From positions 1 through 64,000 of the forward strand of contig LNDW01000016.1 in the NCBI GenBank assembly GCA_001464815.1: a stretch of 64,000 bases of DNA, given 5' to 3'. This document shows, piece after piece, positions 33,696 to 42,844 of the stretch (position 1 is the stretch's first letter; every line of letters starts with the position of its first letter). The DNA is from Betaproteobacteria bacterium Ga0077527. GTDB lineage: Bacteria > Pseudomonadota > Gammaproteobacteria > Burkholderiales > SG8-41. The translations under genes and the position numbers were made by a program. The notes under the pieces were generated by a model that worked only from the letters and a program-made list of their open reading frames with translations, made no database searches and was not told the DNA's origin.

Positions 33696-33770
33696 CAGGA
33701 TGAAAAAGGTGATCAGGATAAAAACCTGCACGCCACCGCATTTATCCTGTAAATCCTGTCCATCCTGTTA
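33696..33770. repeat. Intergenic inverted repeat (caggatgaaaaaggtgatcaggataaa / tttatcctgtaaatcctgtccatcctgtta)
   Basis: Right arm is approximately the reverse complement of the left arm; located between hyi and glxR. Confidence 0.8.
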
Positions 33771-33799
33771 ATTTCGTTTTCTTTTCCAAGGACTCCAAC

Positions 33800-34681
33800 A
33801 TGAACATCGGCTTCGTCGGACTCGGCATCATGGGCAAACCCATGGCCCTCAACCTGATCAAGGGCGGCCACACGCTGTTCCTGAACTCGCGCAGCGGCGT
33901 CGCGAAAGAACTCACCGACGCCGGCGGCAAGGCCTGCGCCTCGGGCAAGGAAGTCGCGGAAAAAGCCGAAATCATCATCACCATGGTGCCCGACACCGCC
34001 GACGTCGAAAAAGTGCTGTTCGGCGCCGGCGGCATCGCCGAGGGCCTGAGCAAAGGCAAGACCGTGGTCGACATGAGCTCGATCTCGCCCATCGCCACCA
34101 AGGACTTCGCGGCGAAGATCAACGCCCTTGGCTGTGACTACGTGGATGCGCCGGTCTCCGGCGGCGAGGTGGGCGCAAAAAACGCCGCGCTGACCATCAT
34201 GGTCGGCGCACCACAGGCCGCCTTCGACAAGGTCAAGCCGCTGTTCGAACTGATGGGCAAGAACATCACCCTGGTCGGCGGCAACGGCGACGGCCAGACC
34301 TGCAAGGTGTGCAACCAGATCATCGTCGCGCTCAACATCGAGGCGGTCAGCGAAGCCCTGGTCTTTGCCTCAAAAGCCGGTGCCGATCCCGCCAAGGTTC
34401 GGCAGGCCCTGATGGGCGGCTTCGCTGCCTCGCGCATCCTCGAAGTGCACGGCGAACGCATGATCAAACGCACCTTCGACCCGGGCTTCCGCATCGAACT
34501 GCACCAGAAGGATCTCAACCTCGCACTGCAGGGCGCCCGCGCGATGGGTGTATCGCTGCCGAATACTTCGACGACGCAGGAGCTGTTCAACTCATGCGTC
34601 GCCAACGGCGGCGCGAAGTGGGACCACTCGGCGCTGGTCAAGGCGCTGGAGCGGATGGCGGGGCATGAAGTCGCAAAATAA
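33800..34681 (+). CDS. glxR: 2-hydroxy-3-oxopropionate (tartronate semialdehyde) reductase
   Basis: MNIGFVGLGIMGKPMALNLIKGGHTL, DAPVSGGEVGAKNAALTIMVGAPQAAFDKVKPLFELMGKNITLVGGNGDGQTCKVCNQIIVALNIEAVSEAL; follows hyi. Confidence 0.93.
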   Translation: MNIGFVGLGIMGKPMALNLIKGGHTLFLNSRSGVAKELTDAGGKACASGKEVAEKAEIIITMVPDTADVEKVLFGAGGIAEGLSKGKTVVDMSSISPIATKDFAAKINALGCDYVDAPVSGGEVGAKNAALTIMVGAPQAAFDKVKPLFELMGKNITLVGGNGDGQTCKVCNQIIVALNIEAVSEALVFASKAGADPAKVRQALMGGFAASRILEVHGERMIKRTFDPGFRIELHQKDLNLALQGARAMGVSLPNTSTTQELFNSCVANGGAKWDHSALVKALERMAGHEVAK

Positions 34682-34706
34682 ATTCAAAAACCATTTAGGA
34701 GGCGTA

Positions 34707-35330
34707 ATGGGAAATTCTGAATTCGCAAAACGCTACGTCTTGGACGCAAAACGATCCGCCAAAGGACTGCAATCGTTAATGGGAATTCTGAGCGGGTTAG
34801 TTTGTGACGACCACCTCAATGATGACGAAATTCGGTATCTGAGAACTTGGTTAAAAGAAAACGACGGCCTGGCGGATGTTTATCCAGCAAATATTGTGCA
34901 TCGTCGAGTTCATGAAATACTGACTGACGATGTGATAACCGATGAAGAACGCAAACATCTGACAAAAGAATTACAAATCTTGACGGGGAATAACTTCATC
35001 GAAACTGGAGCAGCCCTGCCTGAGCACATCGCAAACATTTTTGATGATGACCCTCACGTTATCTTTGAGGACAACATTTTTGTTTTCACCGGAGAGTTTT
35101 TATGGGGCACTCGAAATGAGTGCCACAGAGAAATTGAGAAGCGTGGCGGCACCTCAAAAAATTCAATTACGAATGAAACTAACTATCTAGTTATTGGATC
35201 AATGGCATCACCCGATTGGATAACCGCCAACTTTGGAAGAAAAATTCAAAAGGCAGCCGAGATGGCACAATCAGGCGAATATCAGATTTCAATAATTCGT
35301 GAAGTTGATTGGTCGATGGCTCTCAAATAA
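34707..35330 (+). CDS. BRCT-domain protein with acidic helical N-terminal domain; low-GC gene
   Basis: ATG 34707 preceded by 'taggaggcg' RBS; C-terminal EDNIFVFTGEFLWGTRNECHREIEKRGGTSKNSITNETNYLVIGSMASPDWI matches the LigA/RFC-type BRCT pattern; visibly AT-rich against its flanks. Confidence 0.85.
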   Translation: MGNSEFAKRYVLDAKRSAKGLQSLMGILSGLVCDDHLNDDEIRYLRTWLKENDGLADVYPANIVHRRVHEILTDDVITDEERKHLTKELQILTGNNFIETGAALPEHIANIFDDDPHVIFEDNIFVFTGEFLWGTRNECHREIEKRGGTSKNSITNETNYLVIGSMASPDWITANFGRKIQKAAEMAQSGEYQISIIREVDWSMALK

Positions 35331-35357
35331 TAAAATTCATTGATAGATGAAAGCCCG

Positions 35358-35390
35358 CGTAGGGCGCATTAAGCAAAGCGCAATGCGCCG
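35358..35390. terminator. Hairpin after the BRCT gene
   Basis: cgtaGGGCGCATTaagcaaagcgcAATGCGCCg: 8 bp perfect stem (GGCGCATT/AATGCGCC). Confidence 0.55.
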
Positions 35391-35547
35391 CATGCATGAC
35401 GCATAAAGCCAAAACAAACGACTTATTTTTTACCAATAAAAACAAATACTTACAAGGCCTCCTCCGGGATACCCCGAGAGCCGCTATAGTGCGTTTACGG
35501 CGTCGAGAACAACCACCGCGCCACAACCATCTGGGGGAGATTGCACG

Positions 35548-36528
35548 ATGAAACACGCACGTCTGGCCGCGCTGATCGCACTGGGTGCCGGCATTCTGGG
35601 CATCGCCACACACGCCGCGGCGCAAGCCGATGCCTATCCGCAGCGGCCGATCCGCTGGATCGTGCCTTATCCGCCGGCGGGCACTACCGACATCCTCGCG
35701 CGGATCATGGGTGCCTGGCTTTCGCAGCGCATGGGCCAGCAGGTGGTGATCGACAACCGACCCGGCGCCGGCAACAACATCGGCACCGAACTCGCGATCA
35801 AGGCCGCGCCCGACGGCTACACGGTATTCCTGGTCAACCCGGCCAACGCGATCAACGCCACGCTCTATGCCAAGCTGCCGTTCAATTTCCTGCGCGACAT
35901 GGATCCGGTCGCCGGCATCGTGCGCGTGCCGAACATGATGGTGGTCACGCGCGACCTGCCGGCCAAGAACGTGCCCGAATTCATCGACTACGCGCGCAAG
36001 AATCCGGGCAAGGTCAACATGGCCTCCTCCGGCAGCGGCACCTCGGTCCACCTCACCGGCGAGCTGTTCAAGGCCGCGACCGGGCTCGACCTGCTGCATG
36101 TGCCGTTCAAGGGCGCGGGCCCCGCGCTGATCGAGCTGGTCGGTGGCCGCAACGTGCAGGTCATCTTCGACAACATGCCCTCGTCCATCGGCCATGTCCG
36201 CTCCGGCACGCTGCGCGCACTGGCGGTGACCACCGCCAAACGCAGCACCGCGCTGCCCGATGTGCCGGCGCTCGCCGAAACCCTGCCCGGCTTCGAGGCC
36301 AGCGCCTGGTTCGGCATGGGCGCGCCCAAGGGCACGCCGGCCGCCGCCGTGACGCGCCTCAACCGCGAGATGAACGCCGGTCTGGAAGACCCCAAACTGC
36401 GCGTCCGCCTGGCTGAACTCGGCGGCGACCCGATCATCGGCACCCCCGCAGAATTCTGGAAACTGCATGCCGCCGAAACCGAGAAGTGGGCCAAGGCGGT
36501 GAAGATCTCCGGCGCCAAGGTCGAATGA
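35548..36528 (+). CDS. Bug/TctC family substrate-binding protein
   Basis: YPQRPIRWIVPYPPAGTTDILARIMGAWLSQRMGQQVVIDNRPGAGNNIGTELAIKAAPDGYTVFLVNPANAINATLY. Confidence 0.95.
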   Translation: MKHARLAALIALGAGILGIATHAAAQADAYPQRPIRWIVPYPPAGTTDILARIMGAWLSQRMGQQVVIDNRPGAGNNIGTELAIKAAPDGYTVFLVNPANAINATLYAKLPFNFLRDMDPVAGIVRVPNMMVVTRDLPAKNVPEFIDYARKNPGKVNMASSGSGTSVHLTGELFKAATGLDLLHVPFKGAGPALIELVGGRNVQVIFDNMPSSIGHVRSGTLRALAVTTAKRSTALPDVPALAETLPGFEASAWFGMGAPKGTPAAAVTRLNREMNAGLEDPKLRVRLAELGGDPIIGTPAEFWKLHAAETEKWAKAVKISGAKVE

Positions 36529-36536
36529 CGCACTGA

Positions 36537-36563
36537 CGCGGGGAGGCTTCACGCCTCCCCGCG
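36537..36563. terminator. Strong hairpin downstream of the Bug gene
   Basis: CGCGGGGAGGC-ttcac-GCCTCCCCGCG, 11 bp perfect stem just after the stop codon; no clear T-run. Confidence 0.65.
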
Positions 36564-36895
36564 CAGTCAGCGTAGGGCGCATCGAACAAAAGGGGTGCCG
36601 GGGTACCGCGAACAAAAGGCGCAGCGTCTTCCGCCTGATGTAAAAACAAAGATGTCGTTTGACGCTCTCCTGCAAAGAGTGGTGAACCGGCTGAGTACGC
36701 CCAGCGAAAGTCCCCTTGGGGCCGCCACTGCGCACTGCGGAGCAATTCCCCTTGGGGCCGATTCATTCTCCTGCTTTCGCCCCCAGGCAGCACGGAACCT
36801 TCCACCGCCTGCACGCTCCAAGCAACGCCCTGAGCGTCGCATGCTCAATTTGCCTGTTCTGAACAAAACCCGAACCTCATTTCCGGAATATTGCC

Positions 36896-37798
36896 ATGCC
36901 CCGCTTCAATCTGATCCGCCATATCACGCCGGTACTGGCCATTGCCAGCACCAGCCTCGCCCACGCCCAGACCACGGACTGGGCGGCATTCATGTCGGTC
37001 ACTCCGGTCTATCAGGGCAAGGCCGGCTTCGGCGGCGGTGGCGACTACAGCGCGGACAATCTGTTGCTGCGTGCCGGTGTCGCCGGCGATCTTGGCAAAG
37101 GCCGGCGTGCCGGGGTGACGCTGAACTATGATTACAGCGATTATTCGTTTTCAAATCCCGTGCGATTCGGCGGCCGCGCGCCCTGGGGCAATGTCGAGCG
37201 TTATGGTTTTTCGCTGCCGCTGAGCATGTCGCTTGACGGCGGCTGGAGCCTGGGCGCAGTGCCCTCGGTGGACTGGTTTGGCGAGCGTGGCGCGGATTCC
37301 GGCGAGTCGCTGTCATGGGGCAGTCTGTTCACCGCGAGCAAGCGCTACGCCAACGGCAACCGCCTGGGTTTTGGCTTCGGCGTCTTTGACCGCTTTGAAA
37401 AAACCAGCGCGTTCCCGATGATTCTGGTCGACTGGAAACTCGCCGAGCGCTGGAAACTGGTCAACCCGCTGCCCGCCGGACCCACCGGCCCGGCCGGACT
37501 GGAACTCGACTACCGTCTCGACAGCAACTGGAATGTGGGCGTGGGCGCGGCCTGGCGCAGTACGCGCTTTCGTCTCGCCACCAACAACGTTGTAGCCAAC
37601 GGCATCGGCGAAGAACGCGGCCTGCCGGTATTTCTGCGCGCTTCACGCAATTTCGGCAAGCAGGCCTCGCTCAATCTTTACGCCGGCGTGGTCACCAACG
37701 GCCAGTTGCGGGTGGAAGATGCCGCGGGCAACACCTTGCGCCGCGTTGATTTTGACACCGCGCCGATTGTCGGTGCATCAATGACCTTGCGCTTTTAA
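36896..37798 (+). CDS. Outer-membrane beta-barrel-like protein (DUF6268-like)
   Basis: Signal peptide ending AHAQ; alternating amphipathic strands; C-terminal ...ASMTLRF (terminal Phe). Confidence 0.75.
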   Translation: MPRFNLIRHITPVLAIASTSLAHAQTTDWAAFMSVTPVYQGKAGFGGGGDYSADNLLLRAGVAGDLGKGRRAGVTLNYDYSDYSFSNPVRFGGRAPWGNVERYGFSLPLSMSLDGGWSLGAVPSVDWFGERGADSGESLSWGSLFTASKRYANGNRLGFGFGVFDRFEKTSAFPMILVDWKLAERWKLVNPLPAGPTGPAGLELDYRLDSNWNVGVGAAWRSTRFRLATNNVVANGIGEERGLPVFLRASRNFGKQASLNLYAGVVTNGQLRVEDAAGNTLRRVDFDTAPIVGASMTLRF

Positions 37799-37851
37799 TA
37801 TTTTTTCAATAAAAACAAATACTTATAAAAGATGGAGAGTGTAAGCCACTC

Positions 37852-39225
37852 TCAAACCCCCGTCACCACCTTCACCGCCCGCACCAGCTTCCTGACAATC
37901 TCGTCGAGCTGCGCCTCGCTGACGATAAATGGCGGCGCGAGCAGCACATGGTCGCCGCGGGTGCCGTCGGCAGCACCCCCCATCGGATAACAGAGCATGC
38001 CTTCCGCCATGGCGGCGGCCTTCAACCTGGCATGTATCTTCTGCACCGGATCAAAGCACGCCTTGCTCGCGCGGTCGGCAACCAGTTCGACACCCCAAAA
38101 CAGGCCGCGCCCGCGGATGTCGCCGACATGCGGATGCGCCGCAAACCGTTCACGCAGGGCCCGCTCGAAATAATCGCCCCGTGCGCGCACCTGCGCGACC
38201 AGGCCGCGCTCACGCAGCACACGCTGCACCGCGAGTGCGCCGGCACAGGCCGCGGGATGGCCGATATAGGTGTGTGAATGGGCGAAGGCACCGCTGGTCT
38301 CGCGCACGGCATTGATGATGCGGCTGGTCAGCAGCGTGGCGCCGATCGGCTGGTAGCCGGCGCCGAGGCCCTTGGCGATGCAGGCGATGTCAGGCACCAC
38401 GCCCTCCTGCTCGCAGGCCCACAGCGTGCCGGTGCGGCCCATGCCGCACATCACTTCGTCGAGGATCAGCAGGATGCCGTGGCGGTCACACAGTTCGCGC
38501 AGCAGCGTGAAATAACCGGAAGGCGGCGTCGTCGCGCCCAGCGTTGCGCCGGATACCGTTTCAGCAATGAAGGCGAACACGCGGCCGGGGCCGGCACGCC
38601 CGATCTCGGCCTCGAGTTCGGCCACCAGCCGGCGTGCATAACCTTCATCGGTTTCACCGGCGGCGCGCTCGCGGTAGGCATAACAGGGCGAGACATGGCG
38701 CACCGGTGCCAGCAGCGGCTCGAAGCCGCGGCGGTTGGATGCCCGGCCGCCGGCGGCGAGTGCGCCAAGCGTGCTGCCGTGATAACTCTGGCGGCGCGCG
38801 ATCAGGATGTCGCGGCCGGACTGACCCGAATCCACCGCGTACTGGCGTGCGAACTTGATCGCCGCCTCCACCGCCTCAGAACCGCCGGAACAGAAATAGA
38901 CATGCTCGAGCCCCTGCGGCGCATGTGCCACCAGGTCATCGGCCAGCAACTCGGCGGGCTCGGTGCTGAAAAACGAGGTGTGGGCGTACGGCAGGCGGTC
39001 GAGCTGTTCCTTGATCGCCGCGACCACCTCGCGGTCGCTGTGGCCGAGGCAGGACACCGCGGCGCCGCTCGAGGCGTCGATGTATTTTTTTCCGCTGCCG
39101 TCGATCAGGTACGGCCCGTCGCCGGCAACGGCGCGCGGATAATCATGGCCAAGATTGCGATGGATGATGCGCGACACGGCGGCTCCGCTGCGGATAAAGT
39201 AATGCGCTGATTCTGCGGCAAGCAC
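37852..39225 (-). CDS. Class-III pyridoxal-phosphate aminotransferase
   Basis: YFCSGGSEAVEAAIKFARQYAVD, SYHGSTLGALAAGG, LLILDEVMCGMGRTGTLWACEQEGVVPDIACIAKGLGAGYQPIGATL. Confidence 0.94.
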   Translation of the reverse strand: MLAAESAHYFIRSGAAVSRIIHRNLGHDYPRAVAGDGPYLIDGSGKKYIDASSGAAVSCLGHSDREVVAAIKEQLDRLPYAHTSFFSTEPAELLADDLVAHAPQGLEHVYFCSGGSEAVEAAIKFARQYAVDSGQSGRDILIARRQSYHGSTLGALAAGGRASNRRGFEPLLAPVRHVSPCYAYRERAAGETDEGYARRLVAELEAEIGRAGPGRVFAFIAETVSGATLGATTPPSGYFTLLRELCDRHGILLILDEVMCGMGRTGTLWACEQEGVVPDIACIAKGLGAGYQPIGATLLTSRIINAVRETSGAFAHSHTYIGHPAACAGALAVQRVLRERGLVAQVRARGDYFERALRERFAAHPHVGDIRGRGLFWGVELVADRASKACFDPVQKIHARLKAAAMAEGMLCYPMGGAADGTRGDHVLLAPPFIVSEAQLDEIVRKLVRAVKVVTGV

Positions 39226-39300
39226 CGGATGCGGTCAAAGATGCGGGCTAAAGTGTGTGGCGGATTTTTGCGCTGCGGGTTCATCGTTTAACATGTCGGC

Positions 39301-39912
39301 ATGAAACAGGCTCTCACTCCCGCCCTGCTCGCGCTGTGCATCACGGTATGGACCGCCGCCGCGCAGCAGCCTGCGGCTTTACCGGCTGCGGACGCGAAAC
39401 AGGACGCCAAACTCGCCGCAGAACTGCGCGCCCGCGCCGGCAAGGGCGACGGTGATGCCGCGCTGCGCCTGGGCAATCTGGTCGAACTGAAGCGTACGCC
39501 CGCCGGTTACGGCACTGCGATCGAGTGGTACCGCCGCGGCTGCGAGCTGCGCGACCTCTCTGCCTGCCACAACGTCGGCCTCGCCTACCAGCAGGGCCGC
39601 CACGGCCTGAAGCCGGATCCGGCCGAAGCGGCCAGCAATTACATCCGCTCCGCCGAGCGTGGTTTTTTGAACTCGATGTACAACCTGGCCATCCTCCACG
39701 CTGATGGCGGACTGATTTCCACCGATCCGCGCGAAGGCCTGAAGTGGATGCTGATCGCGCAGCGCGCAGCCACGCAGTGTCCGGAACGGCGCCTGTGCAG
39801 GGAAGTCAGCGAAGACCCGCGCGGCTACCGCGTCAAACTCGAGCAGCGCCTGTCATCACGCGAGCGCCGCGAGACCTATGACATGGCACTGGCCTGGCAT
39901 CCGAAAAACTGA
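39301..39912 (+). CDS. Sel1/TPR-like repeat secreted protein
   Basis: Signal peptide; GDGDAALRLGNLVELKRTPAGYGTAIEWYRRGCELRDLSACHNVGLAYQQGRHGLKPDPAEAASNYIRSAERGFLNSMYNLAILHADGG. Confidence 0.82.
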   Translation: MKQALTPALLALCITVWTAAAQQPAALPAADAKQDAKLAAELRARAGKGDGDAALRLGNLVELKRTPAGYGTAIEWYRRGCELRDLSACHNVGLAYQQGRHGLKPDPAEAASNYIRSAERGFLNSMYNLAILHADGGLISTDPREGLKWMLIAQRAATQCPERRLCREVSEDPRGYRVKLEQRLSSRERRETYDMALAWHPKN

Positions 39913-39956
39913 AAAAACCGCTCCGGAGCCACAGCCAGGCTGGACCTGGATCCACT

Positions 39957-41468
39957 TCAACCCTCAGTCTCGAGCTCTACCTTGCGCCCGCGGAACCTGA
40001 GCCTGCGCATTATCAGCGGAAAGCACAGAAACAGGATAGTGAGCAGCAGGAATGCCGCAACGATAGGCCGCTCAAGCAACACCAGCAGATTGCCCTGCGA
40101 CATGATCATTGACTGGCGCAGTGCCTCTTCCATCCGGGTGCCGAGCACGAGCCCGAGGATGACAGGCGCCACGGGGTAGCGATGCTTGCGCATAAAGTAG
40201 CCAAGCACGCCGAACGCGCACAGGAACAGCATATCCAGCAACTGCTGATTGGCGTTGTAGACGCCAATCACGCAGATCACCATGATTACCGGCAGCATCA
40301 ACCTCATCGGCACATACAACAGGCGCACAAAGAGGCCCACCAGCGGCAGATTGAGAACAAGCAGGATCACGTTGCCGATATAAAGCGCCGCGATCAGTCC
40401 CCACACCACCTCGGGGTGCTGGGTGAACATCAGCGGCCCCGGGTGGACATTGAGCGCGGTCAGCGCGATCAGAAGGATTGCCGTGGTACCGGAACCGGGA
40501 ATACCAAGGGTCAGCATCGGCACCATGGCACCCGTACTGGCGGAGTTGTTGGCGGATTCCGGTGCGGCAACACCGCGGATCTCGCCGTGGCCGAAGCGTT
40601 CCGGACGCCGGCTCACCTGGGTTTCCACTGAATAAGCCAGGAAAGAGGCAATGCCGGCACCGGCGCCGGGCATCACGCCGACAAAAAAGCCGATGACGGT
40701 GCCGCGGCCTATGGCGCCGAGACTTTCACGGATTTCCTGCCACGAAATGAACAGCCGGTGCTTGATCACACTCGGACTCTCGCCGCTGCGCAGATCATTG
40801 GTGTTTAGCAGGACCTCGGAAATCGCGAACAGGCCCACAGTCACGATCAGGAATTCGATGCCGTCGAGCAGTTCAGCCACACCGAAGGTAAAACGCACCA
40901 CGCCAGTCACATCAGTGCCGATGGTTGAAATCATCAAGCCCAGTGTCATCGCGATCAACCCCTTCACCAGTGAGCCGCCTGACAGGCTGGCAACGGAGGA
41001 CAACCCGAACACCATCAGCACGAAATACTCAGGGGGACCGAAATTCAGCGCCCAATCGGCAATCAATGGCGCGAACAGCATCAACGCCACCACACCCAAA
41101 GTGCCTGCGACAAATGACCCTATCGCGGCAATACAGAGTGCCGGACCAGCGCGGCCCTGGAGCGCCATCTGATGCCCATCCAGGCAGGTCACCACCGAGG
41201 ATGACTCGCCAGGCACATTGAGCAATATCGAAGTGGTCGATCCGCCGTACATCGCGCCGCAGTACAACGCCGCAAGCATGATGATCGCGCCCACTGGACT
41301 CATGTTGAGCACAATCGGCAACAGCATCGCCAGCGCCCCGGCGGGACCAATCCCGGGCAGGACGCCGATCACGGTACCCAGGAGCGCGCCGATGAACGCG
41401 AACAGCAGGTTTTCCGGGCGCAGCGCTGTCTCGAATCCGCCAATCAGCAGTGGCAGCACCTCACCCAT
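39957..41468 (-). CDS. TctA family tripartite tricarboxylate transporter permease
   Basis: GTVIGVLPGIGPAGALAMLLPIVLNMSPVGAIIMLAALYCGAMYGGSTTSILLNVPGESSSVVTCLDGHQMALQGRAGPAL. Confidence 0.96.
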   Translation of the reverse strand: MGEVLPLLIGGFETALRPENLLFAFIGALLGTVIGVLPGIGPAGALAMLLPIVLNMSPVGAIIMLAALYCGAMYGGSTTSILLNVPGESSSVVTCLDGHQMALQGRAGPALCIAAIGSFVAGTLGVVALMLFAPLIADWALNFGPPEYFVLMVFGLSSVASLSGGSLVKGLIAMTLGLMISTIGTDVTGVVRFTFGVAELLDGIEFLIVTVGLFAISEVLLNTNDLRSGESPSVIKHRLFISWQEIRESLGAIGRGTVIGFFVGVMPGAGAGIASFLAYSVETQVSRRPERFGHGEIRGVAAPESANNSASTGAMVPMLTLGIPGSGTTAILLIALTALNVHPGPLMFTQHPEVVWGLIAALYIGNVILLVLNLPLVGLFVRLLYVPMRLMLPVIMVICVIGVYNANQQLLDMLFLCAFGVLGYFMRKHRYPVAPVILGLVLGTRMEEALRQSMIMSQGNLLVLLERPIVAAFLLLTILFLCFPLIMRRLRFRGRKVELETEG

Positions 41469-41477
41469 GGCCGGGAC

Positions 41478-41948
41478 TCAAAACAGCCGCACCAGCGGAC
41501 CGGGCGGCAAGCGGATATCGAGCACAAAATGGAACAGTCCGAACAGAACCGCGGTGATGGCCAGACTGTAGCCGGTGGCTGACAACCAGCCCGGCTGCCC
41601 GAGGTAACGGAATGCAGCCATCAAAAACAGTGGCGTGGCCAGGAGGAAACCCAATGGCTGGAACAGCAATACATATGCCAACAGCATAGCCGCGGGTATC
41701 AGTGCAACAACAACGGAATCGCTGGCAGAAGCCTTTTCAGAACCCCGGGTCGATGTGCCACGGACGAACAGCAACACGCCAAGAACGACCCCCAGAATGG
41801 TGAGGACCCGCGGGAAAAATGCCGGCCCGACAACATCGCCTTGGAGCGTCGTCGTCAACTTCGTGCCGCCCCAGCCATAAACGGCAACAACTGCCAGGAA
41901 AAGAAGCGCGGCAATCCGATCACCACCCATCGCCAGTTTCAGTCGCAT
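41478..41948 (-). CDS. TctB family transporter small subunit
   Basis: Four hydrophobic segments; FFPRVLTILGVVLGVLLFVRG; adjacent to TctA. ATG at 41948. Confidence 0.88.
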   Translation of the reverse strand: MRLKLAMGGDRIAALLFLAVVAVYGWGGTKLTTTLQGDVVGPAFFPRVLTILGVVLGVLLFVRGTSTRGSEKASASDSVVVALIPAAMLLAYVLLFQPLGFLLATPLFLMAAFRYLGQPGWLSATGYSLAITAVLFGLFHFVLDIRLPPGPLVRLF

Positions 41949-41982
41949 GCCCCCCTCCTTCCGGCTCCCTATCGCGGCGGTG

Positions 41983-42810
41983 TCAGCCGCGCCAATTGTC
42001 GGCCGCGCCGTTACGCTCGATTTCGGCCTCAAGCTTGGGCGTTGAGCGCACCATCGCGTAGCGTGCCGGGCCGGAGTCACCGACCCGCCAGCGGTAGGCC
42101 TTGCCCTTGGGCACGTGAATCACGTCACCGGCAGTGGCCTTTTTATTTTCCCCATCCACTTCAGCCTCGATAACACCTTGGATGACATAAAGGAACTGCT
42201 CCCTGGCTGACACGTCGGCCCCGGATTCATGGCCCGACGGTGACTCCAGAAATCCGAAGGCGAGATTCACTCCCTCCACCCACTGCTCATTGTGCGCGGA
42301 TGAGCCTGGCGCATCGAGAAACTCGATCATCGGGTAAAAACAGCGGCCAAGCCCCTCGATGATGGCCTGCGACTTTTCGGGATCCTTGGCCTTGCCGGGC
42401 CATTTGCCCTCCTGCAGCGCCTTGGCCACCTGCGTCGCTGACGGCGCCTCGTCTGGTAACGATTCGTCGGCTGCAGCGCCGATCAGTGTCCAGGTGCGAT
42501 CCTTGATGTAAAGGTACTGAACTTCGCCGTCCTCGGTGGCCTTGAAACTGTGTCGGGCAAAAGGTGGCACATGCACGAAAGTTCCCGGCGGCACGATCTG
42601 GCGCTCCTTGCCGACGACACAGTTGATCTTCCCCGTGATCGGGAAGGTCATCAGTTCATTGGGGTGGTAATGCATTTCCGAACCGGTACCGGCGCGCTTG
42701 ATATTGATCCGGAAATACATGTAGTGCCCTTCGATCACCGGCCCCTCCCCGCTGGAAAGGTGGGGATTGAGGTGGTGTCGCTTTAATTCGCTCAGCCTGA
42801 AAAAGGGCAC
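41983..42810 (-). CDS. Cupin-domain protein
   Basis: AGTGSEMHYHPNELMTFPITGKINCVVGKERQIVPPGTFVHVPPFARHSF and a second cupin-like ANEQFLYVIQGVIEAEVDGENKKATAGDVIHVPKGKAYRW-type motif. Confidence 0.88.
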   Translation of the reverse strand: MPFFRLSELKRHHLNPHLSSGEGPVIEGHYMYFRINIKRAGTGSEMHYHPNELMTFPITGKINCVVGKERQIVPPGTFVHVPPFARHSFKATEDGEVQYLYIKDRTWTLIGAAADESLPDEAPSATQVAKALQEGKWPGKAKDPEKSQAIIEGLGRCFYPMIEFLDAPGSSAHNEQWVEGVNLAFGFLESPSGHESGADVSAREQFLYVIQGVIEAEVDGENKKATAGDVIHVPKGKAYRWRVGDSGPARYAMVRSTPKLEAEIERNGAADNWRG

Positions 42811-42844
42811 GGAATTCTCCAGTATTCAAGACCAGTCAATGGCA

